From the NCBI GenBank assembly GCA_022827835.1, contig JAJEIO010000024.1, positions 62,001-126,000 of the forward strand: a stretch of 64,000 bases of DNA, written 5' to 3'. The position numbers and the translations under genes were made by a program. This DNA is from Candidatus Latescibacterota bacterium. GTDB taxonomy: Bacteria; Latescibacterota; UBA2968; UBA8231. The notes beneath the pieces were generated by a model, which was given only the letters and a program-made list of their open reading frames with translations, was not told where the DNA came from and did not search any database. Shown here piece by piece: positions 9,277 to 16,707 of this stretch (positions are counted from its first letter, which is position 1; each line of letters begins with the position of its first letter).

Positions 9277-9537
9277 ATGAAATACATGAATCTCAATACC
9301 TTGGGCAAGCTCGCTAGAGAGGTCCGCGAAAAGGCCGGACTAAATCAGGCAGAAGCTGCCAAAAAAATTGGCTCAACCCAATCGAATGTAAGTGCCGCTG
9401 AACGAGGCAATGGAACGCGATATATAAGTGTTGCCATTGGTATTATAGAAAAAATCGGCAACCAACCTCTGGAGGGACCATTTTATGCAGTCCGTGAAGA
9501 GTCAGCAGAATATAATGCCCGAAAAGACAGTAGCTGA
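9277..9537 (+). CDS. XRE-family controller (C) protein of a restriction-modification system
   Basis: 86 residues. A Cro/C1-type helix-turn-helix occupies about 10-62 (LAREVREKAGLNQAEAAKKIG, then STQSNVSAAERG and a helix to about 62). This is close to the 80-residue size of C proteins, which time expression of restriction genes. ATG 9277 is chosen because the promoter starts transcription immediately in front of it; ATG 9286 is an alternative. The 3' end overlaps the methyltransferase gene by 53 bases in another frame, so the two are co-transcribed. The operator half-sites in its promoter support autoregulation. AT-rich composition contrasts with flanking genes. Confidence 0.8.
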   Translation: MKYMNLNTLGKLAREVREKAGLNQAEAAKKIGSTQSNVSAAERGNGTRYISVAIGIIEKIGNQPLEGPFYAVREESAEYNARKDSS

Positions 9538-10657
9538 CTTTTTTGCCGGAATTGGCTTGGTAGAATTGGGACTGGAAAAGGCTGGTTGGTCAACTATTTA
9601 CTCCGTTGACTACAGTGATGAAAAACGCCAGCTCTACGAAGGACATTTTGGTCAAGGGAGCTACCATCTGCGCGATATTAGCACAGTTGACGGAGAAGAG
9701 ATACCTCCTGTTGCCCTTGCCCATGCTTCATTTCCTTGCACTGATGTATCCGTTGCGGGCAGCAGAGAAGGTTTATCTGGAAAAGAAACGTCTTCATTTT
9801 GGGAATTTGTAAGAATCTTGGAAGAAATGAAAGCAAAGCATCCTCCCCCATTTATCCTGCTTGAGAACGTGGAGGGTATGCTTACATCTAAGGGAGGACA
9901 CGATCTTGAAATAGCCCTTTCTGCTTTGTGCGAACTAGGCTATGCGCTCGATATATTGCTTATCAACGCCTCTCACTTTGTGCCTCAGAGCAGGGTCAGA
10001 CTCTTTATTATTGGTAACCTCTTGGCTGGCCACCAAGATATTTTAGAGCAAGAAATTATTCTTCAGCAAAAAAATACTGCTCGCCCTCCAAGAATTACTA
10101 ATTTCATCCGCTCACATTCAGACTTAACGTGGCATCTGTATTCTTTGCCTCCACTGCCTAGACGTTCCTCTGACCTCGCTGATATTGTCGATCCCAACGA
10201 AGAATGGTGGCCTGAAGATCGGTCGTCCTATTTGTACAATCAGATGTTTGAACGGCATCAAAAGAAGGTCCACGAAATGATGGATCAACCATTTTGGTCG
10301 TACGGAACTGTATTTAGGCGTATGAGGATGCGCAATGGTAAGAAGCAATCTACTGCTGAACTGAGGACAGATGGTATTGCGGGATGTCTTCGCACGCCCA
10401 AGGGAGGAAGTGCACGACAAATTTTGCTTAGAGCAGGGAAAGGCCGATATGATGCTCGCCTGCTAAATGGTAGAGAAAATGCACGCTTGATGGGGGCTGA
10501 TGATTATGTTCTTGGCTCGCACCTTGAGTCTAATCAAATGCTATTTGGATTCGGCGATGCTGTCTGCGTACCCGTGATTGAGTGGATTACAGAAGAAATT
10601 TTCAATCCGGCCTTTGATGAAGCATTTAGCTCTGTTCCCGCCGTTACTAGCTATTAG
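9485..10657 (+). CDS. DNA (cytosine-5-)-methyltransferase
   Basis: 390 residues with the ordered motifs of C5 methyltransferases. Motif I is ADFFAGIGLVELGL (about 17-30), motif IV has the nucleophile Cys85 in SFPCTDVS, motif VI is ENVEGM (about 127), motif VIII is QSRVRLFIIG (about 168), and motifs IX-X are near the end (LLNGRENARLMG; LFGFGDAVCVPV). It would protect host DNA by methylating C5 of a cytosine in an unknown recognition site. GGAGGG nine bases ahead of ATG 9485 supports that start. It lies within the restriction island, overlapping the controller gene and converging on a putative nuclease gene. Confidence 0.95.
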   Translation: MQSVKSQQNIMPEKTVADFFAGIGLVELGLEKAGWSTIYSVDYSDEKRQLYEGHFGQGSYHLRDISTVDGEEIPPVALAHASFPCTDVSVAGSREGLSGKETSSFWEFVRILEEMKAKHPPPFILLENVEGMLTSKGGHDLEIALSALCELGYALDILLINASHFVPQSRVRLFIIGNLLAGHQDILEQEIILQQKNTARPPRITNFIRSHSDLTWHLYSLPPLPRRSSDLADIVDPNEEWWPEDRSSYLYNQMFERHQKKVHEMMDQPFWSYGTVFRRMRMRNGKKQSTAELRTDGIAGCLRTPKGGSARQILLRAGKGRYDARLLNGRENARLMGADDYVLGSHLESNQMLFGFGDAVCVPVIEWITEEIFNPAFDEAFSSVPAVTSY

Positions 10658-10681
10658 GTATGATGGATGGGGAATGGCAAT

Positions 10682-11194
10682 TTATCTTTCTATCAATACA
10701 CCATCTTCGATCTGTACGATAATCTGTCCTAATTCTTGTATTAACCCAAAAGCAATGCTCTTGCGATAACGCTGACGAGGAGCTTCTCCTGAATAGTTTT
10801 CAAGCAGACCGGCACGCCAGCTTTCGAATTCGGTAGCCAGATCTTTGCCTTTTACAAGGCGCACAGTCACATGCTTATAGTCCTTCGAGTATGAGATGAA
10901 GATATGATCGACCCTCATATCTTCATCCAACTTTGAAGTGCCTGTATTAAGATGGTACTGGTACTCAAAACTGCTCCCTTCAGTTGCAGATTTGACTTCA
11001 TAGTTTTCCAAATCTGCACCGTAACCGGGTGTGCCTTTTGAGCCTGTCAGGATAGAGCCAAATAACTCCCAATCAATAGATGGGACGCTACCAGCAACAG
11101 GTAGTTGATGCTCCTCAAGTAGTTGAAACCGCTCAGTACGGTTGATATGCTTGGAGTAGTACTGGTAGGCGTCCTTGATATTTAGCTGTTGCAT
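10682..11194 (-). CDS. Putative type II restriction endonuclease (PD-(D/E)XK, MutH/MvaI-like active site)
   Basis: 170 residues. The segment GYGADLENYEVKSATEG contains Asp61, Glu66 and Lys68, i.e. D-x4-E-x-K. This short spacing fits the MutH/MvaI-type PD-(D/E)XK site as I recall it from the literature. Hydrophobic strands follow (HIFISYS, HVTVRLVKG) as expected for the nuclease core. It converges on the C5 methyltransferase gene with a 24-base gap, which makes a cognate restriction enzyme the simplest reading. It is AT-rich like its neighbours. Its specificity cannot be inferred, and it is short for a type II enzyme, so a nickase-like or monomeric enzyme is possible. Confidence 0.65.
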   Translation of the reverse strand: MQQLNIKDAYQYYSKHINRTERFQLLEEHQLPVAGSVPSIDWELFGSILTGSKGTPGYGADLENYEVKSATEGSSFEYQYHLNTGTSKLDEDMRVDHIFISYSKDYKHVTVRLVKGKDLATEFESWRAGLLENYSGEAPRQRYRKSIAFGLIQELGQIIVQIEDGVLIER

Positions 11195-11307
11195 GATGGC
11201 GGAACAGAAGCCGCGTAATATTAAAGGTGATGTGAGGGATGGCTATGTATCAGTAGACAAAATTATCAAAGGCATATTTACTATAGCTGGTCGAGTTGAT
11301 GTGCTTA

Positions 11308-12093
11308 TTAGACGATATTTTTTATTAGCCAATTTGCCCCATCAATTAGTTCAGTGACTTGTTCCTTTGTAGGCTCAGCATCTTTTTTGTGAGAACAAAT
11401 GTTGCGTATATCTGCAAGATATGTAATCTTTCGCCACGTTGGAATATCAAATATGCCGGCATTCTTCAATGGTTCACTTAAGTCGTTGATAGTAGGATTC
11501 TGCTTTCTAATAGTTATATCGTGATTTTCTATAAGCTTCTGTAAATGGGTCTCTATAATTACACCCACTAAAGCTCCTGCTGCTCTTATATTAACTTTCA
11601 TTAGTCGTTCTGCTGTTTTTAGCTCAGCATTTTGAAGACGTAAAAGGAGTGCGTCGTCAATATTGGCTAGGATATAATCCACTCGCTCATGCATTGAACG
11701 AAGAATTGCTAGTTGGTTAATAAAGCATCGTGACACTCGTTTGTATGCATCGAAGGCAGGATATATACGGTCACTTAGTATAATACCATTTAATAAATCT
11801 TGAATTACGTAATTGCTAGGAATCAATTTTTTTCTTTTTTTGTCGATCTCATAGTATGATTTGAATTCTTCATACCGGTCAGGTGCAAGCACATTGACAA
11901 CGCGAAGTGCTCGCGTATACCAAAGTTGATATTCGAGGAGAAAGTCCGTTTTTCTACGTCCCTCGGCAAGGTCTTGATCGATTTTTACTCCTTCATCACA
12001 CAAAGTTTTTATTTCTTTTGAGATTGTCTCTTTTGTATCCATTTTATTATCCAATTTGTTAGTGAACGAAATCACTTTCTTTGGAATTGGCAT
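11308..12093 (-). CDS. Helical protein with C-terminal HEPN-like Rx4H motif
   Basis: Up to 261 residues, predicted almost wholly helical. The C-terminus contains Arg230-Asn-Ile-Cys-Ser-His235 (RNICSH), the Rx4H signature of HEPN-fold ribonucleases, within a final helix pair ending in DGANWLIKNIV. No other domain is recognised. An alternative start at 12042 (MDTKETISKE) would remove 17 residues; neither start has a clear ribosome site. It is AT-rich and sits at the right edge of the restriction island, so an accessory defence role such as a suicide RNase is reasonable. Many HEPN-like proteins are non-catalytic, so this remains uncertain. Confidence 0.6.
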   Translation of the reverse strand: MPIPKKVISFTNKLDNKMDTKETISKEIKTLCDEGVKIDQDLAEGRRKTDFLLEYQLWYTRALRVVNVLAPDRYEEFKSYYEIDKKRKKLIPSNYVIQDLLNGIILSDRIYPAFDAYKRVSRCFINQLAILRSMHERVDYILANIDDALLLRLQNAELKTAERLMKVNIRAAGALVGVIIETHLQKLIENHDITIRKQNPTINDLSEPLKNAGIFDIPTWRKITYLADIRNICSHKKDAEPTKEQVTELIDGANWLIKNIV

Positions 12094-12111
12094 TGGTGCA
12101 TGAATCTGTGA

Positions 12112-12264
12112 TTATTTTTTGTTCAACTTAAAATTAAAAATAGACCCTTTAGCAGGAGCGGGATGGCTTCCGTCTAATAAAATCGATCCCGCCTCGTCCA
12201 AGAAGCCTATCAGGTTAAGGTATTGTGTTCCCCGCGCCCGGTCAATCTGGCTACTTAGCGTCAT
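12112..12264 (-). CDS. Small hypothetical ORF at the island junction (50 aa, possibly truncated gene)
   Basis: 50 codons starting with an ATGA overlap on the stop of the M50-like protease gene, so translation coupling is likely. Residues MTLSSQIDRARGTQYLNLIGF have the composition of the GC-rich core genome. The end, KGSIFNFKLNKK, runs into AT-rich DNA at about 12110-12150. The simplest reading is the 5' part of a core gene that followed the protease and was cut by insertion of the restriction island. It could also be a chance frame. No family is recognised. Confidence 0.35.
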   Translation of the reverse strand: MTLSSQIDRARGTQYLNLIGFLDEAGSILLDGSHPAPAKGSIFNFKLNKK

Positions 12265-12968
12265 GCGTTTTTTTGGCGGGCCACAGCGCGCATCGCCCGG
12301 TACATGCACGACAGGGACACCAGTACCCAAATCAAGGCGATCAGATACGCCAGATAGGGCACCTGCAACGGATCTATTCCCCAATAGGCCGACAATATCC
12401 CGGCGTCCGTCCGCTCTGTATAGTACCACAGGTCGGTGCGGAAGTCGTAGAGACTGTACAGGCACAGCATCACCCCCATCCACACCGCGCCGATGCTCGC
12501 CATTCGTCGCGACTTGCAAGCCATGAGGCACAGAACCAGCCCGCCGCCGATTCCCAACACAAAATCAACGCCCCCCGCCTCCAGCGGCGTGTAGAACAGA
12601 GTCATCCCCGCGCAGGCCGCGCCAATGCACAGCAACACCAAGCGCTGCGCCTGCGGATAAAGCGAGGTGTACATCAGCAACGCGCCCCACAGCGCCGATC
12701 CCACGTAGCCGGTCGCGCTAATCAGCGGGAAGAATCCCCCCTTGGTCAGGGTGTGCCCAGACTCGTTCCAATGAGTGCGGATTTCGAGGACCTCGCCGCC
12801 AGTGATCAGGGCTGCTGCCGCGTGATTGACTTCGTGCACCAGTACCACGAAGAAGCGGAACGGCTTGATCAGCGCGGTGTCCCAGAAAGCCAGCGCCAGC
12901 CCCGTGCAAAGGAGGTAGTAGCGAAATTGCCAGAATATCCCGGCAATGTAACGGGTGCGGCGGAACAT
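12261..12968 (-). CDS. M50B-like membrane metalloprotease family protein
   Basis: 235 residues with about six hydrophobic segments. The zinc-binding HExxH is in VVLVHEVNHAAAAL (about 42-55), inside the first membrane region, as in the M50B-like peptidase family found widely in bacteria. A GGEVLEIRTHWNESG segment follows the motif, as in relatives. These proteins are intramembrane metalloproteases or their relatives; substrates are unknown. The gene begins five bases after thrS on the same strand, so it is probably expressed from the attenuated thrS transcript. Confidence 0.8.
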   Translation of the reverse strand: MFRRTRYIAGIFWQFRYYLLCTGLALAFWDTALIKPFRFFVVLVHEVNHAAAALITGGEVLEIRTHWNESGHTLTKGGFFPLISATGYVGSALWGALLMYTSLYPQAQRLVLLCIGAACAGMTLFYTPLEAGGVDFVLGIGGGLVLCLMACKSRRMASIGAVWMGVMLCLYSLYDFRTDLWYYTERTDAGILSAYWGIDPLQVPYLAYLIALIWVLVSLSCMYRAMRAVARQKNA

Positions 12969-12973
12969 CGCCG

Positions 12974-14887
12974 CTAGCTACTAATCTGAGCGCCGATCAG
13001 CGCAACGGCTTCAGCTAGCGGGAGCGGGTCGAGCTGTTCGCCGGATCGCTGCCGGATTGCCACCTTGCCTTCTTCGATTTCGCGGTCCCCGGCGATCAGC
13101 ATATAAGGCACCTTTTGCGTCTGCGCCTGGCGGATGCGCTTGTTGAGGGTCTCGCTGGCTGCGTCGAGTTCGGCGCGGATTCCAGCGGCGAGAAGCTGCT
13201 GGTGGAGTTGGGTCCCGTACTCGGCGTGGCGCTCGGCAATGGGCAAAACGACCGCTTGCACGGGTGCCAACCACACTGGGAAGGCCCCGGCGTAGTGTTC
13301 GATCAAGAAGCCGATAAAGCGCTCGTGCGTGCCCAGCGGCGCGCGGTGGATGCAGATGGGCGTCTCCTCTTCGCCTGCCGCGTTGGTGTACGTCAAGCCG
13401 AAGCGGCCGGGCACGGCAAAATCGACTTGATTGGTGGCGATTGTAAACTGCCGCCCGATGGCGCTCCAGACTTCGACGTCGATCTTGGGGCCGTAGAAGG
13501 CGGCCTCGTCGGGCACCTCCTCGTAGTTGATCCCGCCCCGTGCCATGGCACCGCGCACCATGTCCTCGGTGCGGAGCCACCGCTCGGGGTCATCGACGTA
13601 CTTTGCCCCCAGGCCCGAGGGCGCGTGGGTGCTCAGCCGCATCAGGTAATTCTCTAGGCCGAACAGCTCGAAATAGCGCAGGTACATCTGGCAGACGGCG
13701 AGGAATTCTTCCTCGAATTGGTCGAGCGTGCAGTAGATGTGCGCGTCGTTCATCTGCAACGAGCGCACTCGCATCAAGCCAAACAACTCGCCCGATTGCT
13801 CGTAGCGATAGCAGGTGCCATACTCGGCCAGGCGTAGGGGCAGGTCGCGGTACGAGCGCGGGGTAGCGGCGAAAATTTTGTGGTGATGGGGGCAGTTCAT
13901 GGGCTTGAGGTAGTACTTGACGCCCTCCAACTCCATCGGCGGGAACATGGACTCAGCGTAGTACGGCAAGTGGCCGCTGCGCAGATATATGGATTCCTTG
14001 CAGATGTGCGGCGTGCGCACGCGCTGATAGCCGGCTTCGCGTTCGGTCTTGCGGGCCAAGTCTTCCAGTTCGTCGATGAGCACTGCTCCTTTGGGAAGCC
14101 ACAGGGGCAATCCTGGCCCCACTTCGTCGTCAAAGGTGAACAACTCCAGTTGCTTGCCCAGCGTGCGGTGGTCGCGCTTTTTGGCCTCCTCCAACATTGC
14201 CAGATGGTGGTCGAGGGCCTCGCGGGTGGCAAAGGCCGTGCCGTAGATCCGCTGCAACATCTTGCGGCTCTCGTCGCCGCGCCAATAGGCCCCGGCCACG
14301 CTCAGGAGCTTGAAGTGTTTGACTTGCCCAGTGCCGAGCATGTGCGGCCCCCGGCACAAGTCGATGAACTCGCCGTCTTTGTAAAAGGACAAGGTTTGGC
14401 CCTCTTCCAAGTCGGCGAGGATCTCCTGTTTGTAGGGAGCGTTGGCGACCATCTCTTCCGCCTCTTGGCGCGCCACATCGATCCGCTCGAACTTGTGGTT
14501 TTGCTTGACGACTCGTTTCATCTCGCGCTCGATCTTTTGCAAGTCTTCGGGCGTAAAAGGCTCGGCCACGTCGAAGTCGTAGTAGAAGCCGTCGTCAATG
14601 GCCGGGCCGATCGCCAGTTGCGCGTCCGGGAAGAGGCGGAGCACGGCCTGCGCCAACACGTGCGACATGCTGTGGCGGTAGATCCAGGCGGCCTCGTCCG
14701 CATCCCAAGAGATAAGCTCGACTTCCGTTTCGCTGGTGAGCTGGGTGTGGAAGTCGATGCGCTCGTCGCCGGTGCGGGCGGCAATGTATTGTTTTAACAG
14801 CTCCTTGTTCTCTTGGACGAGGATCTCCTTGAGCGTCCCCTCGCCGGGGTATTCGATGTCCTGTCCTTGGGGGACTTTGATCAGCAT
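12974..14887 (-). CDS. thrS: Threonyl-tRNA synthetase
   Basis: 637 residues, the full bacterial length. A TGS domain (1-60) is followed by the editing domain with HSMSH (HxxxH) and CRGPHM (CxxxH) zinc/editing residues. The class II catalytic core has the zinc-site Cys-His region MNCPHHHKIF and motif 3 HRAPLGTHERFIGF. A C-terminal anticodon-binding domain ends the protein. It charges tRNA-Thr and edits Ser-tRNA-Thr. ATG 14887 is chosen because of GGAG six bases upstream and the TGS start; the open frame continues to 14950 across the terminator hairpin and should not be coding. Expression appears to be controlled by the leader peptide and terminator immediately upstream. Confidence 0.97.
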   Translation of the reverse strand: MLIKVPQGQDIEYPGEGTLKEILVQENKELLKQYIAARTGDERIDFHTQLTSETEVELISWDADEAAWIYRHSMSHVLAQAVLRLFPDAQLAIGPAIDDGFYYDFDVAEPFTPEDLQKIEREMKRVVKQNHKFERIDVARQEAEEMVANAPYKQEILADLEEGQTLSFYKDGEFIDLCRGPHMLGTGQVKHFKLLSVAGAYWRGDESRKMLQRIYGTAFATREALDHHLAMLEEAKKRDHRTLGKQLELFTFDDEVGPGLPLWLPKGAVLIDELEDLARKTEREAGYQRVRTPHICKESIYLRSGHLPYYAESMFPPMELEGVKYYLKPMNCPHHHKIFAATPRSYRDLPLRLAEYGTCYRYEQSGELFGLMRVRSLQMNDAHIYCTLDQFEEEFLAVCQMYLRYFELFGLENYLMRLSTHAPSGLGAKYVDDPERWLRTEDMVRGAMARGGINYEEVPDEAAFYGPKIDVEVWSAIGRQFTIATNQVDFAVPGRFGLTYTNAAGEEETPICIHRAPLGTHERFIGFLIEHYAGAFPVWLAPVQAVVLPIAERHAEYGTQLHQQLLAAGIRAELDAASETLNKRIRQAQTQKVPYMLIAGDREIEEGKVAIRQRSGEQLDPLPLAEAVALIGAQISS

Positions 14888-14905
14888 GACGCGCTCCTTG
14901 GCATG

Positions 14906-14938
14906 AAAAAACCCGCTGTCATTGTAGCCGACAGCGGG
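14906..14938 (-). terminator. Intrinsic terminator / attenuator in front of thrS
   Basis: On the minus strand a perfect 9-bp stem CCCGCTGTC/GACAGCGGG closes a 9-base loop (GGCTACAAT) and is followed at once by six T residues. Only 18 bases separate the T-run from the thrS start codon. There is no room for another promoter, so every transcript from the leader promoter must pass it. This is the geometry of an attenuator rather than of an operon end. Upstream RNA (UAGCGAC overlapping the leader stop codon) could pair with GUCGGCUA of the 5' arm and loop as an antiterminator. Confidence 0.9.
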
Positions 14939-14969
14939 GAGGGGTTGCAAAATAAACTTTAGTCCGTCG

Positions 14970-15083
14970 CTATCCGGCGCACATGGTCGTAGTTGTAGTG
15001 GTAGTCGTAGTGGTGGCCGTCGGCCCCGACGGGAGACCGCTGAGACGCTGTGTGGATGCGACTGTAAGCATAGCAGAAATCAT
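14970..15083 (-). CDS. Threonine leader peptide for thrS attenuation
   Basis: A 37-codon frame from ATG 15083 to TAG 14970. Residues 24-33 are ten consecutive threonines (bases 15014-14985), encoded by ACT four times, ACC three, ACG two and ACA once; three further Thr residues lie at 7, 11 and 22. It sits between a sigma-70-like promoter and the intrinsic terminator in front of thrS. Mixed use of all four codons argues against a simple DNA repeat and for selection on decoding by Thr-tRNA. A stalled ribosome in the Thr run would leave the stop-codon region free to pair with the terminator's 5' arm. ATG 15071 is an alternative start. Confidence 0.85.
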   Translation of the reverse strand: MISAMLTVASTQRLSGLPSGPTATTTTTTTTTTMCAG

Positions 15084-15090
15084 GATGTAT

Positions 15091-15119
15091 AAAATACCGG
15101 CAGGATTCCGATTGTGCAA
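15091..15119 (-). promoter_or_regulatory. Promoter of the thrS leader
   Basis: On the minus strand TTGCAC (15119-15114) and TATTTT (15096-15091) are separated by 17 bases. The expected start site, six to eight bases downstream, coincides with ATG 15083, so the leader peptide may be translated from a leaderless mRNA. The -35 begins just seven bases after the stop of the sulfatase gene, so this promoter serves thrS specifically. Confidence 0.65.
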
Positions 15120-15125
15120 GAGCCG

Positions 15126-16616
15126 TTAGGCTAGCTCGTAGTGAGTGCGATCGGGCAGGGGCACTGGCTGGCCGTCCTCGGTGTTGATACTCCAGTCGGC
15201 TAGCCGCAGGCGCATGTCTGCGAGCGCGTCGCGGTGTTGTTCCTCGTCGATCACATTGACCAACTCGTTTGGGTCGGCGACGAGGTCGTAGAGTTCGTCG
15301 CGGTCTCCCATGGGATCGTGGACGTACTTCCATTCGCGGGTACGGACCATTTTGCAGCGGCCGGCTGCCTCGCGCCACTGCAAGGTGTCAATCAGGGTTT
15401 TGCGGCCATAGGGTTGAGGCAGTTTTTCCAAGTCGGCCATGGTGAAGAGCGGCCCTCCGCAGCCGTATTCGGAAAAGGTCGCGTCCCGGGGCGCGGCGTC
15501 GGTCGCGGTGGGCAGGGGTACTCCGTGCATTGAGCGTGGCTGCTCTAACTCTTGCAAGTGCAACAGCGTCGGTACTACGTCGATCAGATTGGCCATACTC
15601 TGGTCGCGCACTCCGGTGGCGACCTGTCCGGGCCAAGAGACGATCAGCGGCACGCGCGTCAGGCTGTCGTAGAAGACCCCGCCCTTGCACTGCATGGCGT
15701 GTTCGCCCATGAAGTCGCCGTGGTCCGAACAAAAGACCACAATCGTCTGCTCCCGCAGCCCCAGTTCGTCGAGCTTGTCGAGGATTTGACCGAGCGCGTC
15801 GTCGATAAAGCGCACCATGCCAAAGTACGAGGCCATGACGCCGTAGAGGTCTTCGGGCGGGTCGCGGCGCACTCCCAGCATTTGGTAGAGCACTCGGTTG
15901 CGCTCGGGCGCGCGCTCGTCGTCGAATTCGTCGTCGCGCCAGGGGGGTAGATCAATGGCCGAGGGTGGGAACAAGGATGCGTACTCGGCTGGACACAGCC
16001 ACGGCTCGTGTGGATCGGGAAAGGAAACCCACAGGGCAAAGGGCTGGTCTTGGTGTTTTTCGATGAAGCGCGTCGTCTGCCCGGCGATCAGGCCGGTGGA
16101 GTGGTCTTCCAGCGGCAGTTCGGAGGTGCCGTAGCTAAAGCGGGGATTCTGGTGGGCGAGTTGGCGGTGCTCAGCGGCGACTTTGCGGCGACCTTCTTCC
16201 GGTCGGAACCAGTCCATGCCTCGCGTCTGTGGCCCCTCGTTGCGCCCGCCGTGAGTAAAGGCATTCCACACGTCAAAGAGCGCCAAATCTTCCTCACGCT
16301 GGAAGCAGTGGTTTTTGCCGATTAGGCCCGTGGTGTAGCCAGCTTCCTTCCAGAGTTGCCAAGCGTGCGTGGCACCGGCAGGCATCAAGGTCTGGTTGCG
16401 CCGGCCGCCGTGCGAGTGGGGAAATTGCGAGGTCCAAAATGAGATGCGCGCTGGCACGCAGAGTGGGTGTGGGGTGATGGCGTTTTCAAAGAGCACGCCG
16501 TCGGCGGCTAGGCGTTCCATGGACGGGGTTTGGCAAAAGGTGTTGCCGTAGAGGTGGCTGGCTGTGGCGCGCTGTTGGTCGGTCATTATGACGAGGATGT
16601 TGGGGCGGTCGGTCAT
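15126..16616 (-). CDS. Sulfatase (formylglycine-dependent, arylsulfatase family)
   Basis: 496 residues. The N-terminal metal site is in ILVIMTDQQR. The formylglycine motif C-x-P-x-R is in LCVPARISFWTS (about 52-63), so the cysteine must be oxidised by a maturase. A second metal site lies in VVFCSDHGDFMGEHAM. The C-terminal RTREWKYVHDPMGDRDELYDL block is typical of the family. It hydrolyses sulfate esters of choline, aryl compounds or sulfated sugars; the substrate is unknown. No export signal is evident. AAAGGAA ahead of ATG 16616 supports the start. The downstream neighbour is the thrS attenuator. Confidence 0.95.
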   Translation of the reverse strand: MTDRPNILVIMTDQQRATASHLYGNTFCQTPSMERLAADGVLFENAITPHPLCVPARISFWTSQFPHSHGGRRNQTLMPAGATHAWQLWKEAGYTTGLIGKNHCFQREEDLALFDVWNAFTHGGRNEGPQTRGMDWFRPEEGRRKVAAEHRQLAHQNPRFSYGTSELPLEDHSTGLIAGQTTRFIEKHQDQPFALWVSFPDPHEPWLCPAEYASLFPPSAIDLPPWRDDEFDDERAPERNRVLYQMLGVRRDPPEDLYGVMASYFGMVRFIDDALGQILDKLDELGLREQTIVVFCSDHGDFMGEHAMQCKGGVFYDSLTRVPLIVSWPGQVATGVRDQSMANLIDVVPTLLHLQELEQPRSMHGVPLPTATDAAPRDATFSEYGCGGPLFTMADLEKLPQPYGRKTLIDTLQWREAAGRCKMVRTREWKYVHDPMGDRDELYDLVADPNELVNVIDEEQHRDALADMRLRLADWSINTEDGQPVPLPDRTHYELA

Positions 16617-16707
16617 GGGGGTTCCTTTGGGTGGATTGGATGTGTCATGCCAGCATCAGCCGCTTGCCTTTGGGTTCTGGTATTGGATGGCATTAAACCC
16701 CGATCCT

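Noticed and set aside
11175..11357. Small plus-strand frame between the nuclease and HEPN-like genes
   Set aside because: It overlaps both neighbours, has no ribosome site or recognisable feature, and lies in low-complexity AT-rich DNA.
13880..14797. 305-codon plus-strand open frame
   Set aside because: It is the antisense of thrS in GC-rich DNA, lacks any recognisable domain and has the composition of a frame shadow.
14888..14950. Extended thrS start at 14950
   Set aside because: It would translate through the terminator hairpin and T-run; the TGS domain and ribosome site fix the start at 14887.
14887..15125. T-box riboswitch ahead of thrS
   Set aside because: Searched the minus strand for the AGGGUGG-CCGCG T-box core and a specifier stem; neither is present, and the Thr-codon leader explains the terminator better.
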